Positions 57,420 through 64,000 of a DNA stretch of 64,000 bases are shown one piece after another. The stretch's first letter is position 1. The number at the start of each line of letters is the position of its first letter. The DNA comes from Dichetophora obliterata (lineage: Eukaryota; Arthropoda; Insecta; Diptera; Sciomyzidae): contig OY986438.1 of assembly GCA_963920525.1 (NCBI GenBank), positions 180,460,888 to 180,524,887 of the forward strand, given 5' to 3'. Both the position numbers and the translations under genes were made by a program. The notes under the pieces are model-generated. The model did no database searches, was not told where the DNA came from, and was given only the letters and a program-made list of their open reading frames with translations.

Positions 57420-57641
57420 TTTTTTTTCCAATTGTTCCTTTAATGTATCAAGTCATACTAGTCACTAATACTAGTGAAAATTTTCAGAGCTAGTCAAAAT
57501 ATATAATCATTCGAATGAATTATTTCATATGCCATGTTACTTTAGGGGGGGGGGGATTTTGAAAAGCACTACGAAAAGTAACGCAGGGGGAGGGGGGGTA
57601 AAAAAACTGGAAAATCAGTAACGTAGTTTATGGACGACCCC

Positions 57642-58113
57642 TCAATAACTTAAGTGCAATTGTTGACTCCGCTGAATGCGTCCAATGTGTGTGACACACG
57701 CGGTTTATTTTGTTTTCTTTTGTTTAACTTTCGATGGTCGCAGCTCGTGAGAAAATAGGTAGCTGTCATGGCTACCTAATAGTCATTGTATCAAAAAAAC
57801 AAATAATTAAAAAAATGAAATGACAGCTCATAAAAATATACAGGTGCGGCACCTGTGTTTCAAATTTTTTAAAGGCCATATCACAATTTTATATGGATAG
57901 CAAAAATAATCCTATTTGTTATAGGATTATTTTTTTTGTTTTTGCTTTGCAAGTAAAAAAAAAAAAAATAATCTGGATTATTTTGAAGCGAATGGAACGC
58001 AGCTATTGTTTACTATCATATTAATACATTTGAACTTCATAAAGGTAGATTTAGAATGAAATTAATTAGAATATTACATATATTAGAAAAAAAAATTGAA
58101 TTTTTAACTTTTG
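57642..58113. other. piggyBac 3' non-coding region
   Basis: AT-rich sequence between the nested element and the transposase stop. Nothing else recognised. Confidence 0.4.
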
Positions 58114-59463
58114 TCAATTATTTGTACATTTTTCGCATAAATTGAAATTATGTTCAGCACAAATGAAATTTCTACTTTTTTCACAGCGTGTAGCAAAAAG
58201 ATTTTTGTTATTTTTTTATATGTGCAGATGTAGCATCGGCCTCGTTTTGATGTACTTGATAAATGGCGAATCTTCCGAATTCATTGAATAATACTGGAAG
58301 CATCATTACTTTGAGGCATTTTCTTACGTTTAGTGATCTGTTTTTCAACGAGATTCAATCCAAGCTCCTCGATAAAAAGGCGATGACGAATATTATGGTT
58401 CGTTTTAGAATTTTTCCAATTCGGGAACAATGCAATGAACGTCAAGAATGCATTCAACGCACTAACATCAAGCATGTTACAAAATACTGCCATTGGCCAC
58501 CGATTGACTTTTTGTTTGTATGTGTACGTAGCCACCATTTGATCCATAGTATCAACTCCACTCTTGGTTTTGTTGTAGTCTTCAATGTTGTTAGGTTTCT
58601 TTTTTTCACTATTCTCATTTATGCTGACAACATTGTGGTATGTACTGAGCAATGTCATAAATCGGTACCGGCGAGGAACATATGACAACATAACTGCTTG
58701 CAATTTATGTTCATATACAACTTCTGTATGATAAATTGGCTTTTGACGCATGTCGAGTAGAACTGAAGGAATTTCAGTCCTATTTTTCCTTATTGTTCCC
58801 AAGATAGTCAAGCGATTCTTATGTAAATCTTCTGCCGCCAAATCATACGAAGTGAAAAAAATGTCACACGTTACATTTCTGTCAGAAAGTCCTTCCACCA
58901 AATCCAAAACAACACGCCGTCCGAGATTACGTTCAGGAGTGGCATTACGATTCCGACCAACATAAATTTGTGTGTTGTATGCATACCAGCTTTTTGAGTC
59001 GCATAGCACCCAAATTTTTATGCCATATTTCGCCGGCTTGGATGGAATATACTGACGAAACGGACATCGCCCACGATACGGAACTAACTGTTCATCTACG
59101 GTAATGTTTTTTCCTGGTGTGTATACAACTTTCAAATTATGATTCCATTTATCGTATACATTTCGAATCGGTGCCAATTTGTCACGTACAGAAGTACTTG
59201 TAGATGCAGTGTTGGCCAATTTTCTTATTTTTTGAAAAATATTTATTTTCAGGATTTGCTGCATTTTCTTCTGCTAAATTTTGATCAAGTGGCTCAATGT
59301 CGTCTTCATCCGAATGCACGCTAACTTTACTTTCATCATTCTCCTCGTCTGATAATGCAAAGTCATCGTCACTATTGCACGGAGATTTGCCAGCTTCGCT
59401 TTCCAAATCAAAATACACTTCTAGTTCATCTCGCTGCCTTCTTTCACGTAAAACTCTATCCAT
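58114..59463 (-). pseudogene. piggyBac-like transposase, internally deleted and frameshifted
   Basis: The N-terminus (MDRVLRERRQRDELEVYFDL from 59,463) is the usual acidic, Ser/Asp/Glu-rich leader. Near 59,230 the frame shifts and about 170 residues of a normal transposase are missing. The catalytic part follows: DKLAPIRNVYDKW, then the first Asp in ITVDEQLVPYRGRCPF, the second in NVTCDIFFTSYDLAAE, and the third in KSGVDTMDQM, matching D268/D346/D447 of the founder protein. A TGA follows SSIIQ at 58,283. Beyond it, with one more frameshift, lies a C-terminal cysteine-rich domain (RCYIC ... CEKC, ending 58,116). The family is normally near 590 residues. The copy cannot be active as it stands. 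Confidence 0.88.
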
Positions 59464-59649
59464 TTTTTATCAAATATTTCGAAACACAACCAAAATTCAA
59501 ATAAATGCGCAAACAAACTTCACTCATGTGTGTTCCAGAACAAACTGAATTTCATAAAACGAAAAAATAAGAGCGTGCTATAAATTCACACTCAAAAATA
59601 AGCGGCAATTCCAGGTACCTGCTTATGTGTATGCGCGCACATACACAGG

Positions 59650-59830
59650 GACGGATACGTAACTACCCTCCAGGAAAAATCGGAAGGCTTCCATCTAAAA
59701 GTGATAAAGAAACATTCCCCACCTTATCTTTTGAAAGCTTAAGGGTAGTTTTGTATTTATACTGTTTCCAAACCGTATCTTTTGGAAGCTTTAGGGTAGT
59801 TTTGTATTTATATTGTTTCCACACCGCTTC
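59650..59830 (+). repeat. Tandem repeat, unit about 57 bp
   Basis: Two copies of TTGGAAGCTTTAGGGTAGTT followed by TTGTATTTATACTGTTTCC, between a palindrome copy at 59,626 and the tRNA-like sequence. Confidence 0.7.
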
Positions 59831-59919
59831 TTTAAGAATGCATTTGGAAACTTTTATTTATTGTCAAGCAATGACAATAGAAAATATTAATATCATTGTT
59901 TTCTAGCCGCTTATTGTAG

Positions 59920-59991
59920 AATTCGATAGTCTAGTGGTAGCGCGCTCGACTGTCGCTCAGGGGTCCCGGGTTCGAATCCTGGCCGAATCCA
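59920..59991 (+). pseudogene. tRNA-Asp-like sequence
   Basis: An A box TAGTCTAGTGG (59,927-59,937) and a perfect B box GGTTCGAATCC (59,969-59,979) lie in a near-cloverleaf. The T stem CCGGG/CCTGG is fully paired with one G-U, the acceptor pairs at five of seven, and the anticodon loop CTGTCGC would give GTC (Asp). The anticodon stem has one A-C mismatch. Probably a tRNA-derived SINE head or decayed tRNA; Pol III promoter elements look intact. Confidence 0.6.
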
Positions 59992-60170
59992 TTTTCATAA
60001 CAAGGGAGAGGAATGTTTCAACATTAATTCTTAAAACAGGGGAGAGGACTGCTTCCAATTCACTTTTGAGGACAGCGGAGAGGAATGTTTCCACATGACT
60101 TTTTAACACAGCGGGGAGGAATGTTTCCCTCTAATAACATGCTATGTAAAAAAAGCAATGGAGTGTGCAA
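59992..60170 (+). repeat. GGAGAGGAATGTTTCC minisatellite
   Basis: Four imperfect units of about 45 bp, each with ACAGGGGAGAGGAATGTTTC-like sequence, directly downstream of the tRNA-like sequence. A further relaxed GAATGTTTCC word lies near 60,200. Confidence 0.8.
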
Positions 60171-60443
60171 CAAAGAGGAATGCTTCCTACATTCCATGGA
60201 ATGTTTCCTAGTAACATCCGGGAATGCTCACATTTCCTGGTGGGTATAACTGCACAGGCAAATACAGTAAGAGTACAAATTCAAAAAACTTTTTTTTGGT
60301 TGTGCAGGCAAAATAATTCTACTTTGCAAAATACAAGGTCATTCCGCTGAACCGTTTTTATTTTATTTAAGGTTAAAGATCAAAATTGTATGCGTGCGCA
60401 TACAGGGGACCGATGAGGGTTAACTCTTCTAACCCCAGAAATA

Positions 60444-60975
60444 AAGGGTCCGCCAAATAACTTTTTTTTTTTTTAAAAACGCATTGGGTGGTCAGTTGGC
60501 TTCAACTCCTGAACCAATTGGACTTTGTATGGCGTCATACCAAGGTCTTTATGCAAAATTCGTCTCAATGATGTCTCCGAAATGTTCAATTGTTGAGAAC
60601 GACGGTGAATTGATGTTGATGGCGCTTCATGCACACTTTCTGCCACAGCAGCAATATTCTCGGGTGTACGCACTGTTTTGGCTTTTCACGCTTTAGTTTA
60701 TCGATGAGGATGCCCGTTTCTTTCACTTTTTTCACAAGATAATGAACATACGGAATTGACGGTGCTTTTCTTCTTCCAAAATCCATACGCAATTTTCGCA
60801 CACATTCTGCAACATTACCATGATTTTCAAAGTAATGTCGCAATATATCCCAGCGTTGTATTTATATCAGTGGAAGGATAAAACTAATTATCTGTCAAAT
60901 CAGACGTGAGCTAAGTGTTACCATTCACGACATAAGCACTAGTTGAAAAAAAAAAACGTTAGATGGCGGACCCTG
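60444..60975 (-). mobile_element. Deleted Tc1-like element (AGGGTCCGCCA ends)
   Basis: The left AAGGGTCCGCCAAATAAC and the inverse of the right, CAGGGTCCGCCATCTAAC, are flanked by TA (60,442-60,443 and 60,976-60,977). It is only 532 bp because everything after the DNA-binding half of the transposase is deleted. It lies 20 bp from the piggyBac TTAA. Confidence 0.85.
60473..60843 (-). pseudogene. Tc1/mariner-type transposase, N-terminal half
   Basis: The minus strand reads RHYFENHGNVAECVRKLRMD then FGRRKAPSIPYVHYLVKKVK, a first helix-turn-helix. After one frameshift near 60,670 it reads RTPENIAAVAESVHEAPSTS, RRSQQLNISETSLRRILHKD and LGMTPYKVQLVQELKP. This is the paired-type DNA-binding region of an IS630/Tc1-mariner subgroup common in insects. 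It stops at DHPMRF where the terminal repeat starts, so no catalytic residue remains. Confidence 0.85.
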
Positions 60976-61163
60976 TACTTAACTCGTGAAAATTGATGAG
61001 TTGAGATTTTTAATTCGCTCTCATCACTCTCATTGTAATATTTTTTATTTACTTGGTGTCAAAATATGTAAACAGACACAGCTCTTTTAATTTTTAATTA
61101 AATTTTGAATAAAGAGGTTTGACAAAAAAATTTAAAAAAAAAGAAAAAAAAAAGGATAACAAA

Positions 61164-61369
61164 ATGGATCTTTTGGAGCACTTTTGGGAGAACTGGAGCA
61201 ACGATGATGACGAAGTGGAAGTGACTTTGCGGGCCGAACGCAGGCAATATAAAATGCAGGAACGCATTGGATTGGACGAGTGGGACGAGAATGAGTATCG
61301 TTTTAGATTGACGAAGGCCGCGGTCGTACGGGTGCTGCAATTAATTAAACCAACTCTGCGACATAAACG
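61164..61369 (+). CDS. HARBI1-like (Harbinger nuclease) first exon
   Basis: From ATG at 61,164 the frame reads MDLLEHFWENWSNDDDEVEV, then ERIGLDEWDENEYRFRLTK and VVRVLQLIKPTLRHK, with a possible splice donor G|GTAAAA at 61,370. This resembles the N-terminus of HARBI1-like proteins, which precedes the DDE nuclease. No downstream exon was found in the window. An upstream in-frame ATG (61,119) is less likely because it adds a Lys-rich run. It may be an orphan exon of a Harbinger element or of a domesticated gene. Family assignment is moderate. Confidence 0.5.
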
Positions 61370-61377
61370 GTAAAAAC

Positions 61378-62000
61378 AAATTTTTCTACACATAGGGCTG
61401 CCACCTAAAAATGTTTTATATTAAGGTTTTTGGAACATGAGGAAACAGTATTGGGGATTACTCATTTCGAATCTGGTGTCAGAATTTTAAAATTCAAGAT
61501 GGTGGATAGGGTTGCCACCTTAATTTTTTATTGTTACGAATTTGGGGCTCGCGTGAACTAGTGGGTAAAAATGAATCGCTAAATGCAAATTCGTTGTTAG
61601 AATTTAAAAATTCGAACATTTTTCTACACATAGGGTTGCCAACTAAAAATGTTTTATTTTAAGAATTTTAAACATGAAGAAACAGTATTGGGGGGTCGCT
61701 GATTTCGAATCTGAAGTCAAAATTATAAAATGCAAGTTGGTGGAGAGGGTTGCCACCTTAATTTTTTTAATTTGTACGAATTCGGGGCTGTCGCGAACTA
61801 AATGGTAAAAATGGGTCGCTGAATCCGAATCCGTTGTTAGAATTTCAAAATTCGAAAATTTTTCTACGCACAGGGCTGCCACCTAAAAATGTTTTGTAAC
61901 AGTATTGAGGGTTACTGATTTCGAATATGAACTCAAAATTTTTAAATTCAAGATGGTGGATAGGGTTGCCACCTGAATTTTTTATTTTTACGAATTATGC
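61378..62000 (+). repeat. Tandem repeat, unit about 235-240 bp
   Basis: Each unit has ACATAGGGCTGCCACCTAAA, AACAGTATTGGGG, ATAGGGTTGCCACCTTAATT and a TCGCTGAATCCGAATCCGTT-like phrase. Positions of the first phrase are about 61,390, 61,620 and 61,860, and the third unit is partial. Non-coding; it replaces what should be the rest of a HARBI1-like gene. Confidence 0.85.
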
Positions 62001-62221
62001 TAGGCAAGCTGGTTCGGTGAGCATTTTAGTTGTTAGTATTTTACCTTAGAAAATATTGGGGGTTGGAATTAGTTTTAAAGGTTTTCTAAGAGATGGCGTA
62101 ACTATCAATAGATCGCATCGGGCACACCTGTGACTATATTCATTTCAAAGCACATTGTCTAAGCTTCATTTTTCAGTATGTGTCATTCCACTGAAGTGTA
62201 AACAACATATATTTTTTCTCT

Positions 62222-62503
62222 GTGAACATGTCGACTTTCGTTCCAACAAAACGCAATTTGCGGGAAGGTTTACTTTTGTGCTTCCATTTGAAGAAAAAAG
62301 CGGTTGAAGCACAACGCACGCTTACTGAGGCTTACGAGGACTATGCTCCATCGATTTCTACTTGTGAGTACTGGTTCCGTCGGTTTAAAAGTGGTGATTT
62401 TGATACGGAAGACAAAGAGCGTCCGGGCCAGCCGAAAAAGTTTGAAGATGAGGAATTGGAGGCTTTGCTCGATGAAGACCCGTGTCAAACCCTTCAAGAA
62501 TAG
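62222..62503 (+). pseudogene. mariner transposase N-terminus
   Basis: Frame from ATG at 62,228 (a second ATG at 62,222): MSTFVPTKRNLREGLLLCFH, KKKAVEAQRTLTEAYEDYAP, SISTCEYWFRRFKSGDFDTE and DKERPGQPKKFEDEELEALL, then DEDPCQT. This is the mariner helix-turn-helix (HTH_48) domain, about 88 residues, almost undamaged. It breaks after DEDPCQT-LQE, where the second helix-turn-helix should follow. No mariner terminal repeat was recognised upstream. The catalytic DD34D half is missing. Confidence 0.85.
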
Positions 62504-62608
62504 TTTTTCTCTTGAGAGAGAGTGCTGGTAATGTTATCGCTGAAAAACGAAACAGATTGGCTCCAAAAATACTAGATGCTATTCTATTCCTAAATCCTAT
62601 TTTTTAAA
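62504..62608 (+). pseudogene. hAT transposase C-terminal tail
   Basis: In a different frame from the mariner piece: ESAGNVIAEKRNRLAPKILD then AILFLNPIF and a stop at 62,608. It matches the end of the hATC domain (SAGN-I-EKRNRL-PK). It abuts the mariner fragment with no spacer that I can see. Confidence 0.7.
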
Positions 62609-62759
62609 ATTAAAAATACTTAAAATAAAATACTATACTTATAAATACTTTTTTATGTTTTCTTTTTATTAGTTGTGACTTTGATTTGAAACATACTTTT
62701 AGGGTTCCCCCCATGATAAAATTGTTATATATTGTTAAAAACTTTTAAAATTACATATT

Positions 62760-64000
62760 ATTAGGTGGCAGAAAGCCACTAAGTTCTTAACGTTGACCCC
62801 TGCCGCGAAGGCTTAATTCAACGATGCTCCAAAGTTTGGGACAAATATTAAGCGTCGGACAACGCCCCTTTGGAATTCAAGAAAGACCACTTTGAAAGGT
62901 TCCCCTAATAACATGCAACAGAACCCCATCTATCTTGTCGTCAGATTGACGCAATTCATGGCCGTGGCACTTTTAGCTACTCGAATTTGTACATGACTTG
63001 GTTATTTTAATAACCTTGGGTTATCTCAGTAGTCAATACCAGTAATATAACGCGTTCCTTTTTCAGCCGCAATAATCATCTACATCATATCAAGGGTCAT
63101 CACTCCTTGACGCGAAAAACTAAGGCGGCAACTACATTAGGCCTGTTATCATATCATCAGGTTCCTCAATCTCAGTGGACACAACTCAGACTATTTAGGT
63201 TTCCCCGTCGCCTGTACTCAAATTCCAATGGTAACAGTATATTGATCCGGTAGTTGCTTACCTTCCTAACATTTACTGTTTGAAATTAGCGAGATTCATT
63301 CTACCATCTTTCTCTTAGTAATTTAAGGAAATCACCAGCCCGAGTTCAACTTAAGTGTAACTCACACCGGCCTTTCTGGCCTAACCACAGCCAGAGCGTT
63401 ATGAATACCCCACGTGGGCCTAACCCAACAACAGTCAATACCTGGGCTCAAGGCTCCACCTGACAAGGCTCTTCAACATCCCGTCTTACAGACCAAAAGT
63501 TCTTAGAACATTTATATTTGACTTTGACACCTTCAGCCACTAGAATTGTACATGACTAGGTTAAAAAATAACTATAGGTTTCCCAGTAAAACCGGGTAAA
63601 CCTTAATCCTACTTATGCAACGTCGTTATCCTAATTAAGACTTAATAAAAAGCCTTTTTCAGAAAACTAAGAAGCATGAGCCGTTGTATACCAATTGGCT
63701 TATACAACGGTCCAAAGATTAAATGTTTCCTACATTATAACCTTTATTCTAAGATAAGGTCTGCAGAACAACGATAGATCAGGTCTCCTCATCATTGATG
63801 GATGATTGTCCCTGCTCTTCAAGTTATGTTGGATTGATCGTCCATCGAAAGCATATTACAGATGACGGTGTTATGATAACTTAATATCAAAACCATGCTT
63901 TCTCCAAGAATTTGGCAGCAACAACCAAGGCTCAAGGTAAACCTTTTTCTTTTACAGATTATCAGATGAACATTCAAGAGCCGTGCCTCAAGAATGAACT
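62760..64000. other. Unassigned block with different base composition
   Basis: Noticeably more GC and more even than the rest of the window. No long open frame on either strand. Two imperfect direct copies of AGCCACT-GAATT-GTACATGACT-GGTTA lie about 565 bp apart (near 62,976 and 63,536). There are AATAAAAAGCC (63,645) and TGGCAGCAACAACC (63,912) motifs of the sort found near LTRs, but no LTR pair. It could be the 5' region of an LTR element continuing past the window, or another repeat. It is cut by the window edge. Confidence 0.35.

Larger units (their letters stand above)
56620..57641. mobile_element. Nested element with GGGGTCGTCCATAAACTACG ends
   Basis: 1022 bp. The left GGGGTCGTCCATAAACTACG is mirrored by CGTAGTTTATGGACGACCCC at the right, followed on both sides by long G runs and CACTACGA-AAGTAACG words. 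These ends recur in many insect genomes; I do not assign a superfamily. No clear target duplication. Two short frames on opposite strands lie inside (see the next two entries). Confidence 0.85.
56190..60419 (-). mobile_element. piggyBac-like transposon, 4.23 kb
   Basis: The left end CCCTCATCGATCCC and the inverse of the right end, CCCTCATCGGTCCCC, are flanked by TTAA (56,186-56,189 and 60,420-60,423), the piggyBac target. Near each end lies an 18-bp palindrome, TGTATGCGCGCGCATACA (56,231) and TGTATGCGTGCGCATACA (60,387), comparable to the internal repeats of piggyBac. A related 59,626 copy sits close to the transposase start. A decayed transposase lies on the minus strand. Nested inside are the 56,620-57,641 element and the tRNA-like/minisatellite block at about 59,650-60,170. 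Confidence 0.92.

Noticed and set aside
58263..58685. 140-residue plus-strand frame
   Set aside because: Antisense shadow of the piggyBac transposase.

Overview
The window looks like a stretch of a fly genome (Diptera, probably a cyclorrhaphan). The reasons are strong AT-richness, very short introns (63 bp in the one good gene), a Drosophila-like start context, and a dense mix of insect transposon families: Tc1/mariner, hAT, piggyBac, non-LTR retrotransposons, tRNA-derived SINE-like repeats and short foldback elements. The species cannot be fixed from the sequence. Almost everything recognisable is mobile DNA in various stages of decay, often nested two or three deep. I found one convincing host gene in 64 kb.

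Layout. 0-3 kb: a 0.64 kb non-autonomous hAT-like element and a LINE 3' end. 3.4-9.6 kb: a broken non-LTR retrotransposon split by a 1.66 kb Tc1-family element, a partial duplication of that junction, and a 1.96 kb hAT element (8-bp target duplication) carrying two MITEs, all inside or beside a probable Tc1-like shell. 10-16 kb: a 152-bp tandem repeat block, two halves of a short AAGGC-ended element, remnants of an unnamed transposon protein, an inverted-repeat pair with a repeat nested in only one arm, a tRNA-like sequence and a Tc1 fossil. 17-23 kb: a Tc1-like element with a nested MITE, a long young foldback, a minisatellite hit by a second copy of the Tc1 element, and a TGCCCACTG-ended element. 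25-27.5 kb: a hAT element with perfect TSD and a decayed transposase. 27.6-42 kb: repeat-rich non-coding DNA, including an element built from repeated AAATAAGGCCCC words and a 1.9 kb CACGGAG-ended element. 42-45 kb: arrays of hAT-like ends interleaved with a 2.0 kb hAT element. 45-54.5 kb: MITEs, foldbacks, a LINE 3' end with a TTAGG-like tail, and a palindromic GAGCGCGCTC array.

54.8-56.1 kb holds the host gene: a two-exon minus-strand gene for a 250-residue protein with two hydrophobic segments and no family I can name. Immediately upstream of it lies a 4.23 kb piggyBac-like element (56,190-60,419) flanked by TTAA, with a decayed transposase, a nested 1.0 kb element and a tRNA-like block. 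60.4-62.6 kb contains a deleted Tc1-like element, an orphan HARBI1-like exon, a 240-bp tandem array and a mariner N-terminus abutting a hAT C-terminus. The last 1.2 kb has a different base composition and is unassigned.

No genes here appear to work together as a pathway. The value of the window lies in the insertion history, several element families I could not name, and the single host gene. All family calls rest on motif recognition by eye; no database search was possible.
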